NCBI GenBank assembly: GCA_965364735.1
Contig: CBDTYW010000027.1
Location: forward strand, 1-21,179
Source: CBDTYW01 sp965364735
GTDB lineage: Bacteria > Actinomycetota > Nitriliruptoria > Nitriliruptorales > Nitriliruptoraceae
Reading direction: 5' to 3'
Length of the DNA stretch: 21,179 nt
Position numbers and translations under genes: made by a program. A model generated the notes under the pieces. It saw nothing but the letters and a program-made list of their open reading frames with translations, ran no database searches and had not been told where the DNA came from. Shown piece by piece: positions 7,638 through 15,500 of this stretch (the first letter of the stretch is position 1; each line of letters starts with the position of its first letter).

Positions 7638-7944
7638 CGTCGGGGGTGTTGTCGTGTCGCCCGAGGTTCTGGGCGTACCCACGCGCAGCCTGGCGTCGGC
7701 GACGAACGTCACCGAGCTCTTCGAGCACGGCGAGCCGTGCGTTCTCGAGGCGACCTTCGACCAGATCCGCGCGGGTGGCCAAGGAGGCGTACCGCTTGAT
7801 CTCCATCGGGGTGGGCTCGACGCCGGGGTGCATGAGCTCATCGCCCTGCCAGCCATCACCGGGGAACACCCCAGCATCCAGCGCCGCCTCCGCTCGGTCG
7901 AGCAGCGAGGCGTAGTCATCGAGTAGTTGGGTCCAGGCAGTCAT
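7630..7944 (-). CDS. Small helical protein in the FliT position, possible flagellar chaperone
   Basis: A 104-residue protein beginning at ATG 7944, with AGGAG 9 nt upstream. I do not recognise a conserved domain by eye. It is predicted to be mostly helical, with a first helix (AWTQLLDDYASLLDRAEAAL at about 3-22), a loop containing Gly, Pro and Trp (DGWQGDELMHPGVEPTPMEI), then long helices rich in Arg, Leu and Glu. FliT, the FliD chaperone and FlhDC/FliI regulator, is a similar-sized helical protein that often follows fliD and fliS, and this gene is the third in exactly that order. It lies 66 nt after fliS and is followed by hairpins that close the unit. The gene is well supported; the FliT assignment is by position and size only. 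Confidence 0.72.
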   Translation of the reverse strand: MTAWTQLLDDYASLLDRAEAALDAGVFPGDGWQGDELMHPGVEPTPMEIKRYASLATRADLVEGRLENARLAVLEELGDVRRRRQAARGYAQNLGRHDNTPDAA

Positions 7945-8010
7945 GGCCGTGAACTCCTGCGTCCGTGCGGTCTGTGGAACGGGTCGCCTTCCTGGCTTCC
8001 CGATGTTGCG

Positions 8011-8400
8011 TCAACCAGCGGCTTGCTGCGCCACGTGGGTGGAGATGACCCCGTCGTGCCAGCCGTCACGCAGCTCGACGAAGATCTGCTCGACATCGCT
8101 GAGGATCGACACGTCCTTCTTGACGTTGGCCTCGATGATGCGTCGCTGGACGTAGTCGTAGAGCGACGCGAGGAGGCCGGCGATGGGCTGTCCGCGCTCG
8201 AAGTCGAGCGCGACCTGCAGCTCCGTCGTGATGTCCTGCACACGCTGGAGCTCTCGGTTCACCAGCTCGGCGTTCGTCGGCTGATCGCGGACCTGGGTCA
8301 GCGACACGACGCAACGCTCGAACAGCATGTAAACCAAGCGTTCGGGAGACGCCGTCGAGACTGCCTGCCCCATGTAGGGGTTGGCGCGCGTTGACTGCAT
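8011..8400 (-). CDS. fliS: Flagellin export chaperone FliS
   Basis: A 129-residue FliS. The start chosen is ATG 8400, because AGGAG lies 6 nt upstream and the result MQSTRANPYMGQAVSTASPE matches the normal FliS beginning. An ATG at 8424 lacks a ribosome site, and the open frame up to 8589 lies inside fliD. Visible family features are TASPERLVYMLFERC (about 16-30) and the C-terminal helices with LYDYVQRRIIEANVKKD and VEQIFVELRDGW. FliS binds the disordered C-terminus of flagellin in the cytoplasm, prevents premature polymerisation and delivers it to FlhA. It is 49 nt downstream of fliD and presumably co-transcribed. Confidence 0.93.
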   Translation of the reverse strand: MQSTRANPYMGQAVSTASPERLVYMLFERCVVSLTQVRDQPTNAELVNRELQRVQDITTELQVALDFERGQPIAGLLASLYDYVQRRIIEANVKKDVSILSDVEQIFVELRDGWHDGVISTHVAQQAAG

Positions 8401-8449
8401 CCGAGGCTCCTGGTTGACACTCATCACGTCGGCCGCCGAGCCCGCCGCT

Positions 8450-10345
8450 TCAGCCTTGGCCGAGCTGCGAGAAGAGGAAACTTGCGCTGGACTGGAGCGA
8501 CGCCATCGCGGTCTCCATCGCCGTGAACTGACGACGCAGGTACGTCTCGCGCAGCTCCATCCGTGCCTCGAACGCCTCGATGCGATCATCGAGGTCCTCG
8601 ATGCGACCGTCGAGCAGTCCCGTCGCGCGTGCGAGGGAACCGTCGGTCCCCTCGACGTCGTCGAGCAGGTCCTCCATGGCTCCGGTCAGACCACGCGTGT
8701 AGCTGATGTCGCCCATCGCGAGCGTTCCGCCGGCACCCGTCACCTCGGACTGGGTCGCGCTGATCAGCACCGAGAGCCCGGCCGAGTCACCGCTGTCGGA
8801 GGTGAGCGTTCGACCGACTCCGGTCGCCGCTTCACCGTTGATCGTGCCGATGACGTTGGTCCCGGTGTGCGTTCCGGCGAGCCCGAACGCGGACTGCGTG
8901 CCCGAGTCGCTCGTCACCGTGAAGGAGTTCCCGCCGTAGCGCGTCTCTGACAGGGTCAGCGCGCTCGTCGGGTCCGAGGGATCGTCGAGCGCTGCCTGGA
9001 TCGTGGTGACCCCGGCCGCGGAGAGCGCGGAGTTGATGCTGTCCACGGCATCCTGAGCCGAGGAGCCCGCGGCGATCGAGACCTGGACGTCCCCACCGGA
9101 GGAGGAGATGGTGAAGACCTCGGGGTCGCCGGGCGGTGTCGCGAAGGACGTGCCGGTCGTGGTGGCGATCGTGGCAGCCTGCGTGATCTCGATCGCGTAG
9201 TCACCGACGAGGGTGTCGGAGTCGGAGTCCGCGAACGAGACGCGGGTGTCCGTCGGCGTGCCTTGCTTGGCGAAGAAGGACGCGACGCCGTCGAAGTCGT
9301 TCTCGAGCGCGGTGCGGAGGGCACCGGCGTCGAGATCGAAGTCACCGTCGCGCTCGAGGGTGATCCCCATCGCGGAGGCGTACGACATGTTGCCGCCGAG
9401 ACCGGCGACGGGCTGCGAGAGGACGCTCTGCAACGAGGTGACGAGATCACGGATCGTGGAGGAGCCGTTGAGGGCTCCCCCATCGCCCTCCTCTTCCCAG
9501 CGCGACTCGTACTTCGCGGTCGCGATCGCCTCGTTCACCGCGGTGACGATGCCGGTGATGCTCTCGACCGCTGCGTCGATGTCACGCGACGTGCTGACCG
9601 TCACGGGGCTCGCCGAGACGGACGCGACCTCGATGTCCACGCCGTCGATCAGGTCCGAGATCGTGTTCGAGGAACGTTCGATCGTGAGGGCGCCGGCACC
9701 GTCGCCCAACGTGAGCTGGGCGTTCTGCCCTGCGGAGAGGGTGCTGTAGGAGGTCATGTTCGCCGACGTCGCGCTGACGCTGAACGTGGAGTCCTGCCCC
9801 GTCTCCTCCGACGTCGTCACGAGGCGGAAGTCGCCGCCGGTGACCTGGAGCACGGACGCGTTGATGCCGACGCCGAGCTCGTTGATGCTGTTCGCGAGGT
9901 CGCTCAGGCTCGTGCCGGCGGTCGTCGTGATGTCGTGGTCGACACCACCGACGTTGATCGTGAAGGTGCCTGCGCCGACGGAGGCATCCCCGGAGGTCAG
10001 GCCGGTCGCCGAAGCGACCTGGTGCTGTCGTGCGAGCTGGTCCACCGTGAAGGTGACCGAGCCCGGATCCACCGGGCCGTTGACGGTGACGCCGACGGAC
10101 TCGTTGGAGCTCGCAGCCTTCGCGAAGCTGGCGAAGTCGGACAGCTTGCCGAGGTTCGCGATCGAGTCGCGGACCGCCGACACCTTGGTCGTGACACGGC
10201 TGTACGCCTCGAGCGCGGTGCGATCCTCGGTCTGTCGACGTTGCATCGACGTGATGGGGATGCGCTCGACCCGCATGAGGTCGGTGACGATCTGGTTGGT
10301 GTCGATGCCTGAAACGAGGCCCGAGACGGAGAGTCCGGCGCTCAT
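8450..10345 (-). CDS. fliD: Flagellar filament cap protein FliD
   Basis: A 631-residue FliD (HAP2), somewhat longer than the common 450-600. The N-terminus has the hallmark SGLVSGIDTNQIVTDLMRVE (8-27). It is followed by the hook-associated N-terminal domain, Ser/Thr/Gly-rich beta domains, a flagellin-IN-like segment (AQDAVDSINSALSAAGVTTI, roughly residues 430-450), and C-terminal coiled-coil helices (from about 575, RIEDLDDRIEAFEARMELRE) ending in FLFSQLGQG. FliD sits at the filament tip and folds incoming flagellin. The ATG at 10345 has AGGAG 7 nt upstream. A candidate promoter (10386-10413) lies just upstream. It leads the fliD-fliS-FliT-position unit. Confidence 0.96.
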   Translation of the reverse strand: MSAGLSVSGLVSGIDTNQIVTDLMRVERIPITSMQRRQTEDRTALEAYSRVTTKVSAVRDSIANLGKLSDFASFAKAASSNESVGVTVNGPVDPGSVTFTVDQLARQHQVASATGLTSGDASVGAGTFTINVGGVDHDITTTAGTSLSDLANSINELGVGINASVLQVTGGDFRLVTTSEETGQDSTFSVSATSANMTSYSTLSAGQNAQLTLGDGAGALTIERSSNTISDLIDGVDIEVASVSASPVTVSTSRDIDAAVESITGIVTAVNEAIATAKYESRWEEEGDGGALNGSSTIRDLVTSLQSVLSQPVAGLGGNMSYASAMGITLERDGDFDLDAGALRTALENDFDGVASFFAKQGTPTDTRVSFADSDSDTLVGDYAIEITQAATIATTTGTSFATPPGDPEVFTISSSGGDVQVSIAAGSSAQDAVDSINSALSAAGVTTIQAALDDPSDPTSALTLSETRYGGNSFTVTSDSGTQSAFGLAGTHTGTNVIGTINGEAATGVGRTLTSDSGDSAGLSVLISATQSEVTGAGGTLAMGDISYTRGLTGAMEDLLDDVEGTDGSLARATGLLDGRIEDLDDRIEAFEARMELRETYLRRQFTAMETAMASLQSSASFLFSQLGQG

Positions 10346-10378
10346 GTGGCGGCTCCTGCTGTGGGGGACGAGTCCCTG

Positions 10379-10413
10379 CCGGTGCCTGTCGGCACCGGAT
10401 CAACGAACCTGAG
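10379..10413 (-). promoter_or_regulatory. Candidate FliA-type promoter for fliD, -10 inside a palindrome
   Basis: CTCA (10413-10410) is followed after 16 nt by GCCGACAG (10393-10386) on the minus strand, about 40 nt before the fliD ATG. The -10 half lies within a perfect 8-bp inverted repeat, CCGGTGCC (10379-10386) and GGCACCGG (10391-10398) with a 4-nt centre. A start near 10379 would give a leader of about 35 nt carrying the AGGAG site. Confidence 0.55.
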
Positions 10414-10434
10414 GTCCTTCGGAGAACCACGTCG

Positions 10435-10472
10435 ACGGGCCGGCCGAGCTCAGGGAAGCTTGACCGGCCCGT
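10435..10472 (-). terminator. Hairpin terminator downstream of the second flagellin gene
   Basis: ACGGGCCGG (10435-10443) pairs with CCGGCCCGT (10464-10472), and inside the 20-nt loop AGCT (10447-10450) can pair with AGCT (10457-10460). It begins 18 nt past the flagellin stop at 10490. No U-tract follows, but placement between flagellin and fliD makes termination the likely role. Confidence 0.5.
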
Positions 10473-10489
10473 TGACGAGTTGGCTGGGA

Positions 10490-11308
10490 TCAGCCGAGGA
10501 GACGCAGGACCGACTGCGGCGTCGTGTTGGCCTGGGCCAGCATCGCCGTTCCAGCCTGCGACAGGATCTGGTTCTTGGTGAAGGACACCGTCTCCAGCGC
10601 CATGTCCGTGTCCCGGATGCGGGACTCGGCGGCCGAGAGGTTCTCGATCGACACACCCAGGTTGCGGATGGTCGACTCCATGCGGTTCTGGAACGCACCC
10701 AGGTTTCCGCGGAGGGCCGAGACCGACGAGATCGCCGCGTCGATGGACGTGATCGCCGTGGAGGCGGTCGTCATCGAGAGCGCGGACACGCCGAGGTTGG
10801 TGGAACCGACTGCCGCGGTCGCGACGGTCAGGGTGGTGGTCTGACCGGAGTCGGACCCGACCTGGAAGGTCAGCGCGGTGGCAGCGGTGCCGCTGAACAG
10901 CGCCTTGTCACCGAACTTGGTGCGGTCGAAGATGTCGTCCAGCGCGGACTTGAGCTGGTCGACCTCTGCCTGGTTGGCGTTGAGCGCGGTGGCGTCGTTC
11001 GAGCCCGAGTTGGCGGACTGAACGGACAGGTCACGCATACGACGAAGGATCGTCGCGACCTCGTCCAGGGCGCCTTCAGCGGTCTGCGCGACCGAGATGC
11101 CGTCCTGAGCGTTGCGCGAAGCGATCTTGAGACCACCGATCTTCGCACGCAGGTTCTCGCTGGTGACGAGGCCGGCGGCGTCGTCCGCAGCGCGGTTGAT
11201 GCGGAAGCCCGAGGAGAGCTTCTCGAGGTTCTTGCCCATCATCGCCTGGGAGTTGCCCAGGTTCCGGTAGGCGTTGAACGCCTGAACGTTGTTGTTGATG
11301 CGGACCAT
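10490..11308 (-). CDS. fliC: Flagellin (second copy, distal from the glycosyltransferase)
   Basis: A 272-residue flagellin beginning MVRINNNVQAFNAYRNL. The start is ATG 11308 with GGAAGG 8 nt upstream; the open frame to 11383 adds non-homologous residues. The N-terminal D0/D1 helices (1-135, with NLEKLSSGFRINRAADDAAG and RMRDLSVQSANSGSN) and C-terminal helices (195-272, ending NTTPQSVLRLLG) are conserved. The centre (139-188) is short with no D2/D3 domains, and 21 of 51 residues there are Ser or Thr, giving plausible O-glycosylation sites. It polymerises into the filament. It is the same length as its neighbour at 11533-12351 and shares an 85-nt identical block. Two tandem promoter-like motifs precede it. 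Confidence 0.97.
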   Translation of the reverse strand: MVRINNNVQAFNAYRNLGNSQAMMGKNLEKLSSGFRINRAADDAAGLVTSENLRAKIGGLKIASRNAQDGISVAQTAEGALDEVATILRRMRDLSVQSANSGSNDATALNANQAEVDQLKSALDDIFDRTKFGDKALFSGTAATALTFQVGSDSGQTTTLTVATAAVGSTNLGVSALSMTTASTAITSIDAAISSVSALRGNLGAFQNRMESTIRNLGVSIENLSAAESRIRDTDMALETVSFTKNQILSQAGTAMLAQANTTPQSVLRLLG

Positions 11309-11316
11309 GGGTCCTG

Positions 11317-11326
11317 CCTTCCGTGA
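11317..11326 (-). promoter_or_regulatory. Possible CsrA-like site over the ribosome-binding site of the second flagellin
   Basis: TCACGGAAGG on the minus strand fits six of the eight fixed positions of the CsrA core ACANGGANGU and contains the GGAAGG ribosome site. It is weaker than the matching site before the first flagellin. Confidence 0.25.
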
Positions 11327-11388
11327 GATTCGGTGCCGTCCCAGCAGGGATGCGGGACGACGCGTCGACATCCTTGTCGACACTCATG

Positions 11389-11417
11389 GTGTCGGCCGAC
11401 CACGCACAGCACTTGAG
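11389..11417 (-). promoter_or_regulatory. Candidate FliA-type promoter, proximal, second flagellin
   Basis: CTCA (11417-11414), 17-nt spacer, GCCGACAC (11396-11389) on the minus strand. Transcription from here would start near 11381 and give a leader of about 72 nt. Confidence 0.52.
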
Positions 11418-11435
11418 CGAATCGTTCACTTTCGG

Positions 11436-11464
11436 CGTTCGGCGACCACTGGCATGGTGTTGAG
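11436..11464 (-). promoter_or_regulatory. Candidate FliA-type promoter, distal, second flagellin
   Basis: CTCA (11464-11461), 17-nt spacer, GCCGAACG (11443-11436) on the minus strand. It lies 47 nt upstream of the proximal copy with the same spacer, so this gene appears to have a tandem pair. Confidence 0.52.
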
Positions 11465-11477
11465 GCCGAGAACAGCA

Positions 11478-11514
11478 CGAAGCCGGCGACCCCCGTGAGA
11501 GATCGCCGGCTTCG
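11478..11514 (-). terminator. Rho-independent-like terminator of the first flagellin gene
   Basis: CGAAGCCGGCGA (11478-11489) and TCGCCGGCTTCG (11503-11514) form a perfect 12-bp stem with a 13-nt loop, 18 nt after the flagellin stop. The minus-strand sequence after the stem is TGCTGTTCT, a weak U-rich tail. Confidence 0.72.
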
Positions 11515-11532
11515 AGGAAGTGCGTGTCAGGA

Positions 11533-12351
11533 CTAGCCGAGGAGCTGGAGCACCGACTGCGGGACCGTGTTGGCCTGGGCCAACATCGCGGTACCGGCCT
11601 GCTGGAGGATCTGGTTCTTGGTGAAGGACACCGTCTCCAGCGCCATGTCCGTGTCCCGGATGCGGGACTCGGCGGCCGAGAGGTTCTCGACGGCGACGCC
11701 GAGGTTGCGGATGGTCGACTCCATGCGGTTCTGGAACGCACCCAGATCTCCACGGAGCGCCGAGACCTGCGCGATGGCAGCGTCGACGGACGTGATCGCG
11801 GTGCCGGCGGCGGCGCCCATCGAGAGGGCGTTCACGCCGAGGCTCGTCGAGCCAACGGCTGAGGTCGCGATGGTGAGGGTGACCGTCTCCCCCGCGTCGG
11901 CGCCGACCTGGAAGGTCAGCATCGTCGAGACGCCGGTGCTGAAGAGGTTGTTGTCGCCGAACTTCGTGTTCTCGTAGATCCGGTCGAGCTCCGAGGTCAG
12001 CTGGTCGATCTCCGCCTGGTTGGCGTTGAGCGCCGTGGTGCCGTTCGAGCCCGAGTTGGCGGACTGGACCGAGAGGTCACGCATGCGGCGGAGGATGTTG
12101 TGGACCTCGCCCAGCGCGCCTTCCGCGGTCTGCGCGACGGAGATTCCGTCCTGCGCATTGCGGGTGGCCACCTTCAGGCCGCTGATCTTGGCCCGGAGGC
12201 CCTCAGAGGTGACGAGGCCAGCGGCGTCATCAGCAGCTCGGTTGATGCGGAACCCGCTGGAGAGCTTCTCGAGGTTCTTCCCGAGGCTTCCCTGACTCGT
12301 GGTCAGGTTGCGGTAGGCGTTGAACGCCTGGACGTTGTTGTTGATTCTCAT
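11533..12351 (-). CDS. fliC: Flagellin (first copy, next to the glycosyltransferase)
   Basis: A 272-residue flagellin starting MRINNNVQAFNAYRNLTTSQ at ATG 12351, with a strong AGGGAGGT 8 nt upstream; the open frame to 12447 only adds unrelated leader sequence. D0/D1 helices are at 1-136 and 195-272 (ending NTVPQSVLQLLG). The short middle (138-188) has 17 Ser/Thr in 51 residues. RRMRDLSVQSANSGSN (88-103) corresponds to the D1 segment that TLR5 contacts in other flagellins. It lacks outer D2/D3 domains, so filaments would be thin and surface modification would fall on D1. It has its own terminator (11478-11514) and a ribosome site embedded in a CsrA-like motif. The shared CTCA-N-GCCGA promoter motif is not convincingly present here, which suggests regulation different from its twin. 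Confidence 0.97.
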   Translation of the reverse strand: MRINNNVQAFNAYRNLTTSQGSLGKNLEKLSSGFRINRAADDAAGLVTSEGLRAKISGLKVATRNAQDGISVAQTAEGALGEVHNILRRMRDLSVQSANSGSNGTTALNANQAEIDQLTSELDRIYENTKFGDNNLFSTGVSTMLTFQVGADAGETVTLTIATSAVGSTSLGVNALSMGAAAGTAITSVDAAIAQVSALRGDLGAFQNRMESTIRNLGVAVENLSAAESRIRDTDMALETVSFTKNQILQQAGTAMLAQANTVPQSVLQLLG

Positions 12352-12378
12352 GGGCTGGAACCTCCCTGTTGGTCGCCC
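12352..12378 (-). promoter_or_regulatory. Possible CsrA-binding hairpin over the flagellin ribosome-binding site
   Basis: ACAGGGAGGT (12369-12360, minus strand) fits every fixed position of the CsrA core ACANGGANGU and includes the ribosome site. Flanking GGGC (12378-12375) and GCCC (12355-12352), then ACC and GGT, can pair and leave GGGA in the loop, the usual CsrA presentation. No csrA or fliW gene is inside the window, so this is inference. Confidence 0.35.
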
Positions 12379-12582
12379 GGAAATTGCAGCGGTGTTGTCA
12401 CTCCGTGAGCACCGCCCCGGTCCAGTCGGCGGCCGTGGCGATCGCATAACACCTTGGCAAGCCTTGTCACCCCGTGTAGTTGCGCTTCACTGAGAGTGGT
12501 GAACGCTTTGGGCATCCCTTACGTGGCCACTGAACTGTGCCGTCGGGACGAGAGCCGACCCCCCACGACCGGGAGCACGCTC
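12352..12582. promoter_or_regulatory. Divergent intergenic region between flagellin and glycosyltransferase genes
   Basis: These 231 nt separate two outward-facing genes and must hold promoters for both. Visible elements are an imperfect direct repeat TTGTCA(C/T)(C)CCGTG-type at 12395-12407 and 12464-12476 (12 of 13 identical), a weak minus-strand CTCA-N15-GCTGCA (12409-12385) that could serve the flagellin, and a weak plus-strand TTGGCA-N17-TAGTTG (12454-12482) that could serve the glycosyltransferase. No riboswitch or RNA gene is recognised. Confidence 0.4.
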
Positions 12583-15500
12583 GTGCACGCAGATCTGACC
12601 GTCATCATCGTCACGTACGGTGACCAGGACCGCTTCACCTGGGCGGCCGACCAAGCGGCGGAGTTCTCCCGCGACATCCGCTCGTACCGCGGCCACGCGG
12701 CGCTCGAGCTCCCGGTGAGCGACACCGTCACCGTGCATCCCGAGGTCGGCGCCAACGGGCTCGCCAGCACGCTCCGTGGTGCCCGCTCGATGGTCCTGCA
12801 CATCCACGACGACGTCTGCATCACCGAGGATGCGCTCCTCCAGATGATCCAGACCCACACCGAGACGGGCAAGCTGGTCACCCCGAGCACGAATGATCCC
12901 GAAACATCGCATGCGTTCAGCGCACTCCCACCTGCGATGTACGCACGACCGAAGCTCCTGCGGACGCGATCGGAGGTGACCGATCCCAAGGTTGCCGAGG
13001 ACGTCGTGCCGTGTTGTCTCCTCGGCGACGCCTCCCAGATCACGGGGCTGATCCCCTTCCGGCCCGCCTTCCCCGGCTCGACCGTGCGCTCGGTGGCCGG
13101 CGACATCGTCGTGGCCCCGCACGCCCTCGCCTCACACGACAACGCCGAGTCATCGTTCGCGCATCTGGTGGCCGCGACACACGACGTCGTCATCGCGGCG
13201 TCCATGATCGTGCGGGACGAAGAGGACATGCTCCCGGCGTGCCTCGACAGCCTCGTGGGGCTCATTGATCGGATCGACGTCGCCGACACCGGCTCCGACG
13301 ACGGCACGCTCCAGATCTTGGCGGACCGCGGCATCGTGCCGATCCACCGTGAATGGCGCGAGGACTTCGGGTGGGCGAGGAACGAGGTCATCGACGCGTT
13401 TCCCGAGGCCGTGTGGCTCCTGCAGGTCGATGCCGACGAGACCGTGCACATCGACGACCCTGAAAGGCTCCGCCGTCAGCTGCGGGCGGCCACGGCCGAC
13501 TTCGACAGCTTCGAGATCAGGATGGACGACGCGAGCGACGCTGCAGGCAGCCGGTCGAGCTGGCTGAGCCGTCGCCTCTTCCGGCCCGACACCATGCACT
13601 TCGAGGGAGCGCTGCATGAGCAGCCCGTCCGCCGCGACGGCAGCGGGTTCGGCAGGCGTGGGATGCTCCACGGGATCCGCCTGACCCACTTCGGCTACAC
13701 GAACGAGCTGATCCAGTCGCGCGGGAAGCAAGAGCGGAATCTGCGGATCTCGAAGCAGGCATGGGAAGAGCACCGCGATCTGCACACCACGCTCCAGTAC
13801 GCCCGCTCCCACGAGCTGGCTGGTCTGCCCGCGGAGGAACGGGTCCTGCTGTACGAAGAGGTGCGCGACGAGATGGGCGTCCCGGAGGCACGACACGCGG
13901 CCTACATCCTCGGGATGCTCGCCACGACGGTGCTTCGATGCGCGGAGCCGGATCACGCGAAGGCTCGGACGTACGCCGGAGAAGGGCTCGAGCTCGTCCC
14001 GCACGATCAGCTCGCTCTGGGGGCCCACCTCCGGGCAAGCCTGGACCTCGGCGAGCCAGATCAGGTGCTCGCCACCCTCCGCTGGTCCCGGAGCCAGGCA
14101 TCGCTCGAACCGCTCTACGACGACGATGAGCTTCGTGCCAAGGTCCTCAGCTTCGAGAGCGAAGCGCTCGAGGCCGTCGGAGATCTGGAGTCCGCGCACG
14201 ACGTGATGGCTCAGTCGCTCGCGGGCGGCCTGGAGTCGAGCGCCGGGTGGCGTCGGCTCGGACGCCTCGACGACGTGCTCGGCAGGACCGCCGGCGTCGA
14301 TGCCGTCCTTGCCTCCGGCTCGATGATGGGGCTCCAGCAGATGCTTGGCCTGCTCGAGCCGGCCGCCGCGAGCGACCTCGCGCTGTCGGCGGTCGAGCAC
14401 CATCCCGATGCGGCCGTTGCCACCGTCGCGATCCGCGCGGCGATCGTCTCGCGCGACGCCGCCCGCGTCGTCCGTGCCATCGACGGCGCAGGCAGCCTCG
14501 TCGATCCCGCCTTCCTCGTCGAGGTGACGGCGCAGGCCCGTGAGCTGGGCCTGCTGCCACGGGACGCCGAGACGGCCCCCATCCGCCACATCCTGACGCT
14601 CATCCGCGACACCATGGGCGACCCGGCGATCATCGCCCGCACCATCGAGAGCCTGGCGGCGCAAGACGTCGGAGGGGACGTCCTGGTCAGCCATGCCGTG
14701 GTCCCCGCCGACGCCTCGATCGCAGACCTCAAGCGGAGGCTGGCAGTGTCCGGAGCGGACGCGGTCATCGTCCCGCACGCGGGTGCATCGTTCCGGCCCA
14801 ACGCGATCCGTCGCTACCGCGCTGCGCTGGACGCCACGCCGGATGCCGCCGTCTGCTCCGGCACGTGGCTGGTCGAGGTCGGCGAGGAGCTGCTTGCCAC
14901 CATGCCGCGCCTGGTCGCGGCAGACGGGGTCGTCCGCGGTCCCGAGGTCCTCAACGTGATGGCCAGCCGTTGGGAACACGTCATCGGCGGGCTCGACTCC
15001 GCGATGGTTCGTCGCGACGTGTTCCTGGCCGCCGACGTCGACGACGACATCGGATGGTCCGACGCCTCCGTCCTCCTCTCCGCCCTCGTCGGGCACGATC
15101 TCTTCGTCCTCGGCGACGTGGTCCTGACCATCCCTGCAGGTGCGCTGCACCGTCAGGGAGCCGAGGTCGACTGGAACGCCTACGCGAGAGCCCTGCGCGC
15201 GAGGGACCTCCCGCCGCCGCACATGGGGATGTTGCTCCCGCAGATCCCGAGCACCCGCCCGTGGTGGAGCGACGAGGTCCGCACGGGCCTTCTCGCGCTG
15301 CTCCGCTCGCCCCGTCCGACGACGGAGGCCGTCGATCAGGTCACCGCTCTGGACCCCGCGGACATGAGCATCCCCTTCACCGCCGCCATGATCCTGAGCA
15401 GCCGTCAGGACTCCGAGTCGCTGACCAAGGTGCTTCTCGAGCGGCTGTCGACCGGCGACCACCCCTACCCCCCCGCGATGATCGAGCTGGTGGGGCTGCT

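Noticed and set aside
8401..8589. Longer FliS starts (8424 or 8589)
   Set aside because: The first lacks a ribosome site and the second lies in fliD; AGGAG at 6 nt favours ATG 8400.
12423..12430. GCCGACTG upstream of the first flagellin as a promoter -10
   Set aside because: The bases 15-17 nt upstream are TTAT/GTTA/TGTT, not CTCA, so the motif is only half present.
12454..12582. N-terminal extension of the glycosyltransferase from TTG 12454 or GTG 12496/12499
   Set aside because: The extension shows no family similarity, has weaker ribosome sites, and would cover most of the divergent promoter region; GTG 12583 is better placed.
13150..15462. A 770-codon open frame on the minus strand, antisense to the giant glycosyltransferase
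   Set aside because: It lies wholly inside a gene with clear GT2 motifs on the other strand; long antisense frames are common at this GC content and its Arg/Gly/Asp-rich composition has no domain pattern.
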